64,000 bases of DNA from Burkholderia anthina (GCF_902498995.1 NZ_CABVLY010000009.1:1-64000), one strand, 5' to 3'; positions 9,121-19,735 are shown, numbered from the stretch's first letter. Notes: generated by a model from the letters alone, not told the origin. Numbers and translations: made by a program.

Positions 9121-9350
9121 CGCCGCGGGCCCTGCCCGCGCGCCCTGTCTTTCCTTGCCCGCCGCCGACCGTACGCGCGACGCGCCGGCGCGCGCCGATC
9201 CGGCCGTTGGCGCGCCGCGACACCCGAAAACGATTTGACGCTTTTTCACGTCCGAACGAAAAGGGGTTGTAATCCACTGTGATATAACTGCCGACGTGAT
9301 CCGCTCCTTGAGCGAGACTCACTCCGAACATCATCCGATGGAGAAGAACG

Positions 9351-9938
9351 ATGCAAAAACGGAATCTTGTGCTGAAAGCCGCCGCTGCGCTCATCGTCGG
9401 TAGCCTCGCGCTCACCGGTTGCACCACCACCCCCGACAAGCCCGACAACGCCGCAACCAACGCGTCGAAGCGTCAGGCGATCGATTCGAGCGTCGACGCC
9501 ACGCTGTCGCGCATGTACTCCACGGTCAAGGGTTCGCGTGAACTCGTCGCGAAGTCGCGCGGCGTGCTGGTCTTCCCGGACGTGATCCAGGCCGGCTTCA
9601 TCGTCGGCGGCCAGTCCGGCAACGGCGCGCTGCGCGTCGGCGGCAGCACCGTCGGGTACTACAACACGTCGTCGCTGTCGGTCGGCCTGCAAGCCGGCGC
9701 GCAGTCGAAGGCGATCGTGTTCCTGTTCATGACGCAGGACGCGCTCGACGAATTCCGCGGCTCGGACGGCTGGGCAGCGGGCGCCGGCGCCTCGGTCGCG
9801 CTCGTGAAGATGGGCGCGAACGGCGCGGTCGACACGACCACGGCCACCGCACCGGTCCAGGTCATCGTGCTGACGAACGCCGGCCTGATGGGCGACGTGT
9901 CGATCAACGGCACGAAGGTCACGAAGCTGAAGATCTGA
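9351..9938 (+). CDS. YSC84/SYLF domain lipoprotein
   Basis: A 195-residue lipoprotein. The signal sequence ends in the lipobox LTGC (Cys at about residue 24), so the mature protein is membrane-anchored on the periplasmic side. From about residue 80 the protein matches the YSC84/SYLF (Ysc84) domain: KSRGVLVFPDVIQAGFIVGG, then glycine-rich strands and GWAAGAGASVALVKMG. The domain binds lipids in eukaryotic proteins; in bacteria the role is unknown. Related lipoproteins are common in Burkholderia. Monocistronic, with a terminator 46 bases downstream. Confidence 0.88.
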   Translation: MQKRNLVLKAAAALIVGSLALTGCTTTPDKPDNAATNASKRQAIDSSVDATLSRMYSTVKGSRELVAKSRGVLVFPDVIQAGFIVGGQSGNGALRVGGSTVGYYNTSSLSVGLQAGAQSKAIVFLFMTQDALDEFRGSDGWAAGAGASVALVKMGANGAVDTTTATAPVQVIVLTNAGLMGDVSINGTKVTKLKI

Positions 9939-9984
9939 CGCTGCGGCAGCCTCGCCCGTGCGCCCCGCGCGCGGGCGACAGACA

Positions 9985-10018
9985 AACGGCGATGTCCTTG
10001 CGGGCATCGCCGTTTTTT
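9985..10018 (+). terminator. Rho-independent terminator after the YSC84 lipoprotein
   Basis: Ten-base arms AACGGCGATG and CATCGCCGTT around a 10-base loop, followed by TTTT. Separates the lipoprotein from the convergent glycosyltransferase. Confidence 0.9.
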
Positions 10019-10037
10019 CATGTGCGCGCGCAGCGGC

Positions 10038-11102
10038 TCAGGTCGTCGAATCGATCACCTTGAAGCGCGAGCGCTTCTGCGCGCGAATCAGCGACTGGTA
10101 CACGTCGACGTACTGCTGCGCCATCCGGCGCGACGTGAAGCGCGCCTCGAAGCGCTGCCGCACGCGTGCGCGCGGCAACAGGTGCAGCCGGTTCACGGCG
10201 GCCACCGCGCTGATCTCGTCCTCGACGATGAAACCCGACACGCCCTCGTCCACGACTTCCGGCACGGCGCCGCGATTGAACGCGATCACCGGCGTGCCGC
10301 ACGACATCGCCTCGATCATTACCAGCCCGAACGGCTCCGGCCAGTCGATCGGAAACAGCAGCGCATGCGCGCCCGACAGGAATTCGGCCTTCTGGTGGTC
10401 GGCGATCTCGCCGATGTACTCGACGTGCGGCAGCGCGAACAGCGGCTTGATCTCGCGCTCGAAGTACTCCTGGTCGGCCGCGTCGATCTTCGCAGCGATC
10501 CGGATCGGCAGCCCGCACTGGCGCGCGATGCGAATCGCGGTGTCGACCCGCTTCTCCGGCGAAATACGGCCGAGGAACGCGAGATAGCGCGGCTCGACGG
10601 GCTGCGGCAGGTACATCGTCTCGGGCAGCCCGTGGTAGACGGTCGTCAGCCACTTCGCCTGCGGCAGCGGCTGGCGCTGCGCGTTCGAGATCGAGATCAC
10701 CGGCGCGGTGTTGAAGGTGTCGAACACCGGCTGCTGCTCGGGCAGGTCGAGCCGGCCATGCAGCGTCGTGACGAACGGCGTTTCCTGCCGGTTGAAGACC
10801 GAAAACGAGTAGTAGTCCATGTGGAAATGGAGCACGTCGAAGTCCTTCGCGCGGCGCGCGACCGTCTCCATCAGCAGCATGTGCGGCGCGACCCGGTCGC
10901 GGATCGACGAGTCGAGCCGCAGCGCGCGCGGCCATACCGGTTCGAGCTTCGCCCGTGTCGTCGAATCGCCGCTCGCGAACAGCGTCACGTCATGACCGAG
11001 ATCGACCAGCGCCTCGGTGATGTAGGACACGACGCGCTCCGTGCCGCCGTACAGCTTCGGCGGCACGGATTCGGTCAGCGGGGCGATCTGGGCAATTCTC
11101 AT
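10038..11102 (-). CDS. Glycosyltransferase family 4 protein
   Basis: A 354-residue GT-B fold glycosyltransferase. The N-terminal domain opens MRIAQIAPLTESVPPKLYGG (acceptor side with the glycine-rich loop), and the C-terminal donor domain has the E-x7-E motif in EPFGLVMIEAMSCGTPVIAF. It should transfer a sugar from a nucleotide-sugar donor to an unknown acceptor. I start at 11102, where the ATG follows GGAGA; 53 extra residues upstream in frame are not family-like. No polysaccharide cluster surrounds it, so acceptor and product are unknown. Confidence 0.88.
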   Translation of the reverse strand: MRIAQIAPLTESVPPKLYGGTERVVSYITEALVDLGHDVTLFASGDSTTRAKLEPVWPRALRLDSSIRDRVAPHMLLMETVARRAKDFDVLHFHMDYYSFSVFNRQETPFVTTLHGRLDLPEQQPVFDTFNTAPVISISNAQRQPLPQAKWLTTVYHGLPETMYLPQPVEPRYLAFLGRISPEKRVDTAIRIARQCGLPIRIAAKIDAADQEYFEREIKPLFALPHVEYIGEIADHQKAEFLSGAHALLFPIDWPEPFGLVMIEAMSCGTPVIAFNRGAVPEVVDEGVSGFIVEDEISAVAAVNRLHLLPRARVRQRFEARFTSRRMAQQYVDVYQSLIRAQKRSRFKVIDSTT

Positions 11103-11364
11103 GATCCACGTCTCCTGTGTCCTCGGTCGGCCGGCAGGTGCGCTCGTGCGCGCCCCATCCCGTACGAGCGGGCCGGCCGGATATCTCATTATTATTCGCG
11201 ATCCCGAGGCCCGGAAGCGCCGGTCTTGCATTTTATGGGGGTTGTTACAGACCGGATACATTCTGCCGGGTGCCCTCCCGTGCGGCGCCGATGCGGGCGT
11301 ACCGCCCCGCCTGTCCGGCCTCGCCCGCCCGCCGCGGCGATCCCGGCCAGCCTGACCGTGCCCG

Positions 11365-12540
<1,176 letters not shown>

Positions 12541-12572
12541 GGATAGGAATGGCAGCAGGTACGGGCGCGCGT

Positions 12573-13778
12573 TCAGCGGCCTTCGGTGGCCTTCGGGTCG
12601 GCCGCGGTATTGGCCGCCGTGCTGGCGGCAGGCGGACGCGCGTGCGGCCGCTCGGGATTGGGCTCTTCCGGCGCCGAATCGTGCGGATACAGCTCCATCC
12701 GGCTGCGCGGCAGGCATTGCGGATAGCGCGCCTGCAGGTACGCGATCAATCCCTCGCGCACGCGGCAGCGCAGATCCCAGCACGCCGACGCATCGGCGGC
12801 ACTCACCAGCGCGCGCAACTGCATCGTGCGCTCGGTCGCGTCGGTCACCTGCAGCACCTGCACGCGGCCGTCCCACTCGGGCGCCGCATGGACGAGCCGC
12901 GCAAGCTCCTCGCGCAGCGGCGCGAGCGGCGTGCGGTAGTCGACCGACAGGAACACCGTGCCGATGATCTCCGAGCTGCTGCGCGTCCAGTTCGTGAACG
13001 GGTTTTCGATGATCCACTGCAGCGGGACGACGAGCCGCCGCTGGTCCCACAGCCGCACCGACACGAACGAACCGGTGATTTCCTCGATGCGGCCCCATTC
13101 GCCCTGGATCACGACGACGTCGTCGAGCCGGACCGGCTGCGTGAGCGCGATCTGCAGTCCGGCGATCAGGTTGCCGAGCACCGGCCGCGCGGCGATACCG
13201 GCGACGAGACCCGCGACGCCGGCCGACGCCAGCAGGCTCGCGCCGACCTGGCGCACGTTCGGGAACGTCATCAGCGCGGCGCCCGTGCCGATGATCACGA
13301 TCAGCACCATGACCGTCCGCACGAGCACCTTGGCCTGCGTATGGATGCGCCGTGCGTGCAGGTTGTCGGCCGTATCCATCGGATGGGCCTGGATGATCGC
13401 ATCGCCGACGCCGGCCGCGAGCCGCACCAGCAGCCAGGTCAGCGAGACGATCGAGCCGACCGCGGCCGCGGTGCGCATCCCGCGCACGAACGACATGCCT
13501 TCGTCGGCCTGGATCCACAGGAATTCGAGCGCGAGCAGCGCGAGCGTGACGAGCGACGGCTTGTCGATGTAGCGCAGGATCACGCTCATCAGCGGATACG
13601 GCTGCGCGATACGCTTGACGATGCGTGCACCGAGTCGATGCACGATCACGACGACCAGCACGACGACGACCGACACGAACAGCGTGCCGAGCCACGAATG
13701 CAGCGGCGCATCGGCGATGCGCTGCAATTCCTCGATTGAAATCATCGGCGCCCGGGATGCTTCGGTTATGAGGCGCAT
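12573..13778 (-). CDS. MscS family mechanosensitive ion channel
   Basis: About 401 residues. Several hydrophobic helices fill the first half (for example GTLFVSVVVVLVVVIVHRL and VMVLIVIIGTGAALMTF), then the pore-lining glycine/alanine helix (VGASLLASAGVAGLVAGIAA) and the beta domain (QIALTQPVRLDDVVVIQGEWG) typical of MscS. It should gate a channel that releases solutes under membrane tension. Start is uncertain: an ATG at 13778 follows AGGACGAGG, another at 13745 (MISIEELQRI) lacks a clear ribosome site. The C-terminus is proline- and alanine-rich. Confidence 0.9.
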   Translation of the reverse strand: MRLITEASRAPMISIEELQRIADAPLHSWLGTLFVSVVVVLVVVIVHRLGARIVKRIAQPYPLMSVILRYIDKPSLVTLALLALEFLWIQADEGMSFVRGMRTAAAVGSIVSLTWLLVRLAAGVGDAIIQAHPMDTADNLHARRIHTQAKVLVRTVMVLIVIIGTGAALMTFPNVRQVGASLLASAGVAGLVAGIAARPVLGNLIAGLQIALTQPVRLDDVVVIQGEWGRIEEITGSFVSVRLWDQRRLVVPLQWIIENPFTNWTRSSSEIIGTVFLSVDYRTPLAPLREELARLVHAAPEWDGRVQVLQVTDATERTMQLRALVSAADASACWDLRCRVREGLIAYLQARYPQCLPRSRMELYPHDSAPEEPNPERPHARPPAASTAANTAADPKATEGR

Positions 13779-13841
13779 CGGCCTCGTCCTGGATGCGTCG
13801 GCGATGTCCGGGTGTCGCACGCACCCGGACGCGGCGTCAAA

Positions 13842-14198
13842 TCAGTTGCCGCCCTTGCAGGGAAACGCCTTGCCGAGACCGAGCGACACCGCGGTGCTCG
13901 CGTTGTAGTCGGCCAGCTTCGGATTCTCCGCGATGTACTTGCGCACCGCGTCGGTCATCTGCTGCGCCCGGATGTCGGGCGGCAGGCAGAAATACTGCCC
14001 GACGCGCGGCCCGGTGGTGCCGCCGATCGCGTCGATGGTGTTGTAGACGCCATCGGCGGCGCCTTCGATGTAGGCCGCGCACGATGCTCGCGACTTGACG
14101 TCCGTCTTCGCGCACAGCCGGTCGAGATCCGCGCCCGTGAACGCCGCCGCCGACAACGGCACGGCAAACGCCGCGGCACAAAACATAGCCCGCAACAT
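13842..14198 (-). CDS. Rap1a/Tai immunity-like secreted protein
   Basis: A 118-residue protein with a signal peptide (MLRAMFCAAAFAVPLSAAAF). The mature part carries the pattern of the Rap1a/Tai immunity family: C..AYIEGAADGVY near residues 40-52, FCLPPDIRAQQMTDAVRKYI (70-89), a Pro-Lys/Ala segment, and a closing LGLGKAFPC. The four mature cysteines fit two disulfides in the periplasm. Family members neutralise peptidoglycan-cutting type VI effectors, but many are found alone. No effector, VgrG or T6SS gene is nearby. It follows the ankyrin gene by 122 bases. Family call is by motif; function here is open. Confidence 0.78.
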   Translation of the reverse strand: MLRAMFCAAAFAVPLSAAAFTGADLDRLCAKTDVKSRASCAAYIEGAADGVYNTIDAIGGTTGPRVGQYFCLPPDIRAQQMTDAVRKYIAENPKLADYNASTAVSLGLGKAFPCKGGN

Positions 14199-14320
14199 GG
14201 TGTTCCTTATGTCAATGCGGCCCGAAGGCCGCTCACTGCGCTGACCGGCGCGGCGGCCGGACGCCCGCTGCCGGCCGGTTTCCGGCCGGCCGGGCGCGCC
14301 CCGCCGTCGCGCCGAAACCG

Positions 14321-15031
14321 TCATTTTGCACTCTTTTGCGCATCTGCCGGCGTCGAGGCGCCGATGCGCACCGTCCGCTTGGTCAGAATCTCGATGGCGT
14401 CCGGCGCCTTGTAGTGCTTCGCGAAATCGAGCGCGGTGATGCCGAGCTGGTTCTTGACCTGCGGATCGGCGCCCTGGTCGAGCAGCAGCGTGACCGTCGA
14501 CGCATGGTTGCCGCGCGCGGCCATCATCAGCGGCGTCGTGCCGTTCGGCGACGCGGTGTCGATGTAGGCGTCGTGGTCGAGCAGGATCTTCACGACCGCG
14601 TCCTGGCCGTTGGTGGCCGCGTAGTGCAGCGGCGCCCAGCCCTTCTTGCTGACTTCCGCGCCCTTGTCGATCAGCAGCTTGACGAGCCCGACGTCGCCGT
14701 TCAGCGACGCGAGCATCAGCGCGTTCTCGCCGGCCTTGTCTTCCTTCTCGAGATCGACGTTCGGCGTCGTGGCGAGCGCCGCGGCGACCTTGTCGGACTT
14801 CTCGCGCGCGGCGATCACGAGCAGCGGATCGCCGTTCGGCGCGAGCGTGTTCGGATCGAGCTTGCCGCTCTTGAGTTGCTGGCCGATGTCGGCGATGTCG
14901 TCGAACTTGACCGCCTTGACGACAGCGTCGAGCGACTCGGCGTGTGCGCCGGCGGCAGCAAACAGGCCGCTCGCGACGAGCGCGGCGGCGACGAGTGCGC
15001 GCTTGGGCAGGTATGTGGTCGGCTTCGTCAT
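14321..15031 (-). CDS. Periplasmic ankyrin-repeat protein
   Basis: A 236-residue protein with a signal peptide (cleavage near GAHA, residue 31). Four to five ankyrin repeats fill residues 60-215; clear ones are ENALMLASLNGDVGLVKLLI, APLHYAATNGQDAVVKILL, and TPLMMAARGNHASTVTLLL. Ankyrin arrays bind partner proteins; none is identifiable here. The gene lies 44 bases behind tatD on the same strand, so it probably belongs to the mltG-tmk-holB-tatD transcript. One repeat is short (AEVSKKGWAPLHY), missing a few linker residues. Confidence 0.9.
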   Translation of the reverse strand: MTKPTTYLPKRALVAAALVASGLFAAAGAHAESLDAVVKAVKFDDIADIGQQLKSGKLDPNTLAPNGDPLLVIAAREKSDKVAAALATTPNVDLEKEDKAGENALMLASLNGDVGLVKLLIDKGAEVSKKGWAPLHYAATNGQDAVVKILLDHDAYIDTASPNGTTPLMMAARGNHASTVTLLLDQGADPQVKNQLGITALDFAKHYKAPDAIEILTKRTVRIGASTPADAQKSAK

Positions 15032-15075
15032 TGTTGTGGGCTCCTTCCCTGGGTTGTGGGCTGTGCCGCGCGTCG

Positions 15076-15855
15076 TTAGCGAGCGATCTTGAACAGCCGG
15101 AAAAAATTTTGCGTCGTCGCATCGGCGAGCGCCTCGACGGCGATCCCGCGTTCCGATGCGATAAAGCGTCCGACATGGCTGACGTACGCAGGTTCATTCG
15201 GCTTGCCGCGATACGGCACCGGCGCGAGGTACGGCGAGTCGGTCTCGATCAGCAGCCGGTCGAGCGGCACGCGCCGCGCGACGTCCTGTACGTCGGTGGC
15301 GTTCTTGAACGTGACGATGCCCGACAGCGAGATATGGAAGTTCTGCGCGAGCGCCTGCTCGGCAACCGGCCACGGCTCGGTGAAACAGTGCATCACGCCG
15401 CCCGGCACGTCCGCGCGCTCCTCGGCCATGATCCGCAGCGTGTCTTCCGACGACGAGCGCGTGTGGATGATCAGCGGCTTCATGGTCGCGCTCGCCGCAC
15501 GGATATGCGTGCGAAAGCGTTCGCGCTGCCACTCCATGTCGGCGATCGAGCGGCCTTCGAGCCGGTAGTAGTCGAGGCCCGTCTCGCCGATCGCGACGAC
15601 CTTCGGGTGCGCGGCCAGCTCGACCAGCTCGGCGAGCGTCGGCTCCCGTGCGTCCTCGTGATCCGGATGCACGCCGACCGATGCGTAGACGTTGTCGTGC
15701 GCCTGCGCGATCGCGAGCACGTCGGGCAGCGTCTCGAAGTCGACCGACACGCACAGCGCGTGCGTGACGTCGTGCTCGCGCATGTTCTCCAGCACGGCCG
15801 GCAGGCGGTCGGCGAGACCCTTGAAATTGATGTGGCAGTGAGAATCGACGAACAT
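15076..15855 (-). CDS. ycfH: TatD family metal-dependent hydrolase (YcfH-like)
   Basis: A 259-residue TIM-barrel DNase/hydrolase of the TatD family. Metal-site motifs appear in order: DSHCHINF (HxH near the N-terminus), IGETGLDYYRLEG, IIHTRSS, MHCFTEPW and ETDSPYLAPVPYRGK. Family members show Mg-dependent DNase activity; the physiological substrate is unclear. The ATG at 15855 is chosen because MFVDSHCHINF is the conserved start; eleven upstream residues are not conserved. Placement after holB is the standard arrangement in many proteobacteria. Confidence 0.94.
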   Translation of the reverse strand: MFVDSHCHINFKGLADRLPAVLENMREHDVTHALCVSVDFETLPDVLAIAQAHDNVYASVGVHPDHEDAREPTLAELVELAAHPKVVAIGETGLDYYRLEGRSIADMEWQRERFRTHIRAASATMKPLIIHTRSSSEDTLRIMAEERADVPGGVMHCFTEPWPVAEQALAQNFHISLSGIVTFKNATDVQDVARRVPLDRLLIETDSPYLAPVPYRGKPNEPAYVSHVGRFIASERGIAVEALADATTQNFFRLFKIAR

Positions 15856-15934
15856 CGTGTTTCCTGAATACGTAAGGCGGGCGCTCACGCGCTCGCCGGC
15901 AATCGTTTCCCTACCCGGCGGAAATAATCCCCGC

Positions 15935-16963
15935 TCACGAAAACATTTCCCGATAACCGAGAAACAGTTCCTCGAATACGAGCCGCGCGTTGAGCGGATG
16001 GTTCTCGACGGTACGCTGGCGCGTCACGGCCTTCATGAAGCGCGCGAACGCATTCGCGTCGACCGCCTCGGCGCAGCGCGCGAGCGCCGTCGCGTGCGTC
16101 GGGAAGTAACGCGGCGCGCCCGCCATCCGCTGCGCGAGCAGATCGTACAGCCAGCGCTGCAACCAGCCGAGCACGAGCGGCATCGGCAGCTTCTGCAGCG
16201 CCTCGCCGCACGCGAACGGATCGCACGCGGCGCCGGCCGCGAGCTGGCCGAGCGTGAAGTCGCGCAGCGGCCGATTCTCGTCGCTCGCGAGCGCCAGCGC
16301 GGCGAGCGGCGCGCCGCCGGCTTCGGCGAGCAGCGCACGCGCATCGTCCACGCCTTGCGCCGTGAGCCACGCCTGGGCCGTCTCGGGCGCCGGCACGGTC
16401 ATCGGCCACTGGCGGCAGCGACTGATGATCGTCGGCAGCAACCGGTCGATACGCGCCGACACCAGCAGGAACACGACGCCCGACGGCGGCTCCTCGAGCG
16501 TCTTCAGCAGCGCGTTCGACGCAGCGACGTTCAGCGCCTCGGCCGGATACAGCACGACGACGCGCGCGCCGCCGCGGTGCGAGCCGACTCCGCAAAAGTC
16601 GAGCAGCGCACGCACCTGCTCGATCTTGATTTCCTTGCTGGGTGCGCGCGTCTTCTTGCCGCCGTCGTCCGCGTCGGCCGGCTTCGCATCGTCGGCCGCG
16701 CCGGGCGCTTCGCCCGCGAGCGCCTCCGGCAGCACGATCCGGTAGTCCGGATGGTTGCCTTGCGCGAACCACGTACAGGCCGCGCAGGTGCCGCACGGCT
16801 CGCCGTTCGGCTGCGGCGCTTCGCACAGGAAGCCCTGGGCGAGATGCTGCGCGAACTGCAGCTTGCCGATCCCGGCCTGGCCGTGCAGCAGCAGCGCGTG
16901 CGGCCATTGCGCGCGCAGTTGCTGCAGGCGGTTCCAGTCGTCGGTCTGCCACGGATAGATCAT
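15935..16963 (-). CDS. holB: DNA polymerase III subunit delta'
   Basis: A 342-residue clamp-loader subunit. The N-terminal AAA-like domain has HGQAGIGKLQFAQHLAQ, where the residue after the Walker lysine is Leu, so nucleotide binding is probably lost, as in other delta' subunits. A zinc module follows (C.....CGTCAAC, about residues 47-62), then an SRC motif (ISRCRQWP). A charged insertion rich in Asp, Ala and Lys spans about 85-110. It helps load the sliding clamp at the replication fork. It is 19 bases behind tmk and leads into tatD. Confidence 0.95.
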   Translation of the reverse strand: MIYPWQTDDWNRLQQLRAQWPHALLLHGQAGIGKLQFAQHLAQGFLCEAPQPNGEPCGTCAACTWFAQGNHPDYRIVLPEALAGEAPGAADDAKPADADDGGKKTRAPSKEIKIEQVRALLDFCGVGSHRGGARVVVLYPAEALNVAASNALLKTLEEPPSGVVFLLVSARIDRLLPTIISRCRQWPMTVPAPETAQAWLTAQGVDDARALLAEAGGAPLAALALASDENRPLRDFTLGQLAAGAACDPFACGEALQKLPMPLVLGWLQRWLYDLLAQRMAGAPRYFPTHATALARCAEAVDANAFARFMKAVTRQRTVENHPLNARLVFEELFLGYREMFS

Positions 16964-16982
16964 GTCGTGCGTTCCTTGCGTG

Positions 16983-17603
16983 TTACAGCGCGGCGAGCAC
17001 GCGTTCGAGCTGCTGGCGAATCTCGGGAATCGACTGCGTCGCGTCGACGATCGCGAAGCGGTGCAGCGCCTCTTCCGCGCGCCGCAGGTATTCGCTGCGC
17101 GTGCGCGAGAAGAACGCGTCCGACTCGCTTTCGAACTTGTCCGGCATGCGCGCGGCGCCGCGGCGCTCGCTCGCGACTTGCGGCGCGACGTCGAACAGCA
17201 CCGTCAGGTCCGGCTGGAAACCGCCCTGCACCCAGCGCTCGAGCGTCTCGAGCTTGTCGCGCGGCAGCCCGCGGCCGCCGCCCTGGTACGCGAACGTCGC
17301 GTCGGTGAAGCGATCGGACACGACCCAGTCGCCGCGCGCGAGCGCGGGTTCGATCACGAGTGCCAGATGCTCGCGGCGCGCAGCGAACATCAGCAGCGCT
17401 TCGGTCTCGAGATCCATCGGCTGGTTCAGCAGGATCTCGCGCAGCTTCTCGCCGAGCTGCGTGCCGCCCGGCTCGCGCGTGACGACGACCTGCCGGCCGC
17501 TCGCGGCCAGCTTGTCTTGCAGGCGTTCGCAGAACCATTGCAGGTGGGTGGTCTTCCCCGCCCCGTCGATGCCTTCGAACGTGATGAATTTACCGCTCGC
17601 CAT
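16983..17603 (-). CDS. tmk: Thymidylate kinase
   Basis: A 206-residue dTMP kinase making dTDP for DNA synthesis. The P-loop is [16 protein letters not shown] (residues 8-23), the DR motif region is [17 protein letters not shown], and the LID region lies around residues 140-155. Full family length. Its ATG follows directly on the mltG stop codon with no gap, showing tight operon packing. Essential in most bacteria. Confidence 0.97.
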   Translation of the reverse strand: MASGKFITFEGIDGAGKTTHLQWFCERLQDKLAASGRQVVVTREPGGTQLGEKLREILLNQPMDLETEALLMFAARREHLALVIEPALARGDWVVSDRFTDATFAYQGGGRGLPRDKLETLERWVQGGFQPDLTVLFDVAPQVASERRGAARMPDKFESESDAFFSRTRSEYLRRAEEALHRFAIVDATQSIPEIRQQLERVLAAL

Positions 17604-18623
17604 TTATTGACCTCGTATGTACTTGTCCACGGCCTTGTTGTGATCGCCGAGCGTGTCCGAGAACACGCTCGTGCCGTCGCCCTTCGCGACGAAATACAGC
17701 GCGCTCGTCCGGGCCGGATTGATCGCCGCCTGCAGCGAGGCAACGCCCGGCAGGGCAATCGGCGTCGGCGGCAACCCGCGGCGCGTATAGGTATTGTAAG
17801 GAGTGTCCGCCTGCAGGTCGCGCTTGCGCAGGTGGCCATCGTACGCGTCGCCGAGACCGTAGATCACCGACGGATCGGTTTGCAGCGGCATCCCGATGCG
17901 CAGCCGGTTCGCGAACACGGCCGCGACGAATCCGCGATCGGCCGCATGGCCCGTTTCCTTTTCGACGATCGACGCGATCGTCAGCGCATCGTAAGGCGTC
18001 TTGTACGGCAGCCCCGGCGCACGCGCGGCCCATGCTTCGTCGAGGCGCGTCTGCATCAGGTGGTACGCGCGCCGGTAGATGTTCAGGTCGCTCGTGCCCT
18101 TGTCGAACAGGTAGGTGTCGGGAAAGAACAGCCCCTCGCCGCTGCCGCGCTGGATCGCGGTGTCCGACGCGCCGATCGCGCGCAGCAGCTCGGCATCGCT
18201 CATGCCGGCCGTCGCGTGCACCAGATCGGGATTGCCGTCGAGTTCCGCACGCATCCGCTTGAAGGTCCAGCCTTCGATCACCGTCGCGACGTATTCGTTC
18301 ACGTCGCCGCGCGCGATCTTCTGCAACACTTCATAAGGCGTGATCCCGGTCTTGAATTCGTAGTTGCCGGACTTCAGCCGGCTCGACAGCCCGAGCAGCC
18401 GCGTCATCGCGACGAACCCGAACGGCTCGATCGGCACGCCGCCGCGCTTGAGCTGCACCGCGACGCTTTTCACGCTGCTGCGCGGCTTGATCGTGACGTC
18501 GAGCGACGCGGCGCCCAGCAGCAACGGCCGGCTCGCCCAGTAATACCCGCCGCCCGCGCCGGCAGCGGCCACAACGACGGCCAGCGCCACGACAGTCGCG
18601 GCGCATTTCTTCAGTAGGGACAT
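17604..18623 (-). CDS. mltG: Endolytic murein transglycosylase
   Basis: A 339-residue MltG/YceG protein. Residues 7-25 form an N-terminal membrane anchor (CAATVVALAVVVAAAGAGGG); the periplasmic part has a LysM-like subdomain and the catalytic region IASIVEKETGHAADRGF, whose first Glu is the catalytic acid, followed by TDPSVIYGLG. It cleaves nascent glycan strands and limits their length. I start at 18623; an extra 39 residues upstream in frame lie in the promoter region. The order mltG-tmk-holB-tatD is conserved in proteobacteria. Confidence 0.95.
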   Translation of the reverse strand: MSLLKKCAATVVALAVVVAAAGAGGGYYWASRPLLLGAASLDVTIKPRSSVKSVAVQLKRGGVPIEPFGFVAMTRLLGLSSRLKSGNYEFKTGITPYEVLQKIARGDVNEYVATVIEGWTFKRMRAELDGNPDLVHATAGMSDAELLRAIGASDTAIQRGSGEGLFFPDTYLFDKGTSDLNIYRRAYHLMQTRLDEAWAARAPGLPYKTPYDALTIASIVEKETGHAADRGFVAAVFANRLRIGMPLQTDPSVIYGLGDAYDGHLRKRDLQADTPYNTYTRRGLPPTPIALPGVASLQAAINPARTSALYFVAKGDGTSVFSDTLGDHNKAVDKYIRGQ

Positions 18624-18700
18624 GGAAACGTGACTCAGGTAAGACCCATATAATACTTGCTCGCCTTCGTCAAAGTCAGGGTTGACTGTTCCCTCATTCC
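18624..18700. promoter_or_regulatory. Divergent promoter region, mltG and ygfZ
   Basis: These 77 bases separate the two starts. On the minus strand TATTATATG near 18645-18655 gives a good -10 for mltG, with CTGACT 18 bases upstream as a possible -35. A TTGACT at about 18681-18686 on the plus strand is too near the ygfZ start to be a normal -35, so the ygfZ promoter is uncertain. Confidence 0.4.
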
Positions 18701-19735
18701 ATGAGCACACCGTTCGCTTCACCGGCTGCCCAGGCCGCATCTGCCTCGCTCCCCGTTTTCCCCCGCCCGTCCGCCGCCGATTTCGACGCGCCGGGCGCCT
18801 GCATGCCGCTCGCGCAGTTCGGCGTGATCGACGTGGCCGGCGACGACGCCGCGACGTTCCTGCACAGCCAGCTCACCAACGACATCGAGCATCTCGATGC
18901 CGCGAGCGCGCGCCTGTCCGGCTATTGCTCGCCGAAGGGCCGCCTGCTCGCGTCGTTCCTCGCGTGGCGCGCCGGTCACGGCGTGCGCCTGCTGGTCTCG
19001 AAGGACGTGCAGGCCGCCGTGCAGAAACGGCTGTCGATGTTCGTGCTGCGCGCCAAGGCGAAGCTCACGGACGCGAGCGACGCGCTCGCGGTGGTCGGCT
19101 TCGCCGGCGACGTGCGCGACGCGCTGTCGGGCATCTTCGACGCGCTGCCGGACGGCGTGCACGTGAAGGTCGACGGCCCGGCCGGCGCGCTGATTCGCGT
19201 GCCGGATGCCGCTGGCCGCAAGCGCTACCTGTGGATCGGGCCGCGCGCGGAAGTCGACGCGCGCCTCGCCGCGCTCGCCGGCACGCTGCCGGTGGTGTCT
19301 CCCGCCGTGTGGGACTGGCTCGACGTTCGCGCGGGCGAGCCGCGCATCACGCAGCCGGCCGTCGAACAGTTCGTGCCGCAGATGGTCAACTTCGACGTGA
19401 TCGGCGCCGTTAACTTCAGGAAGGGGTGCTACCCGGGCCAGGAAATCGTCGCACGCAGCCAGTATCGCGGGACGATCAAGCGCCGCACCGCGCTCGCGCA
19501 CGTCGCCGGCGAGACCGACACCGTGCATGCCGGCATCGAGCTGTTCCACAGCGACGATCCGGGCCAGCCGTGCGGGATGATCGTCAATGCGGCGGCAGCG
19601 CCCGCGGGCGGCGTCGACGCGCTCGTCGAGATCAAGCTGGCCGCGCTCGACAGCGGCACGGTGCACCTCGGTTCGGCCGACGGTCCGGCGCTCGCGTTCG
19701 ATGCGCTGCCGTACACGTGGCCGACGGAAGTGTGA
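18701..19735 (+). CDS. ygfZ: YgfZ/GcvT-like folate-binding protein
   Basis: A 344-residue protein of the YgfZ family, related to the aminomethyltransferase GcvT. The diagnostic motif KGCYPGQEIVARSQYRG (about residues 242-258) carries the conserved cysteine. E. coli YgfZ supports iron-sulfur enzymes and tRNA modification through tetrahydrofolate. Substrate-level detail cannot be read here. The N-terminal 25 residues are alanine- and proline-rich; the fold begins near PLAQFGVIDVAGDDAATFLH. It is divergent from mltG and 76 bases ahead of the NRDE gene. Confidence 0.93.
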   Translation: MSTPFASPAAQAASASLPVFPRPSAADFDAPGACMPLAQFGVIDVAGDDAATFLHSQLTNDIEHLDAASARLSGYCSPKGRLLASFLAWRAGHGVRLLVSKDVQAAVQKRLSMFVLRAKAKLTDASDALAVVGFAGDVRDALSGIFDALPDGVHVKVDGPAGALIRVPDAAGRKRYLWIGPRAEVDARLAALAGTLPVVSPAVWDWLDVRAGEPRITQPAVEQFVPQMVNFDVIGAVNFRKGCYPGQEIVARSQYRGTIKRRTALAHVAGETDTVHAGIELFHSDDPGQPCGMIVNAAAAPAGGVDALVEIKLAALDSGTVHLGSADGPALAFDALPYTWPTEV

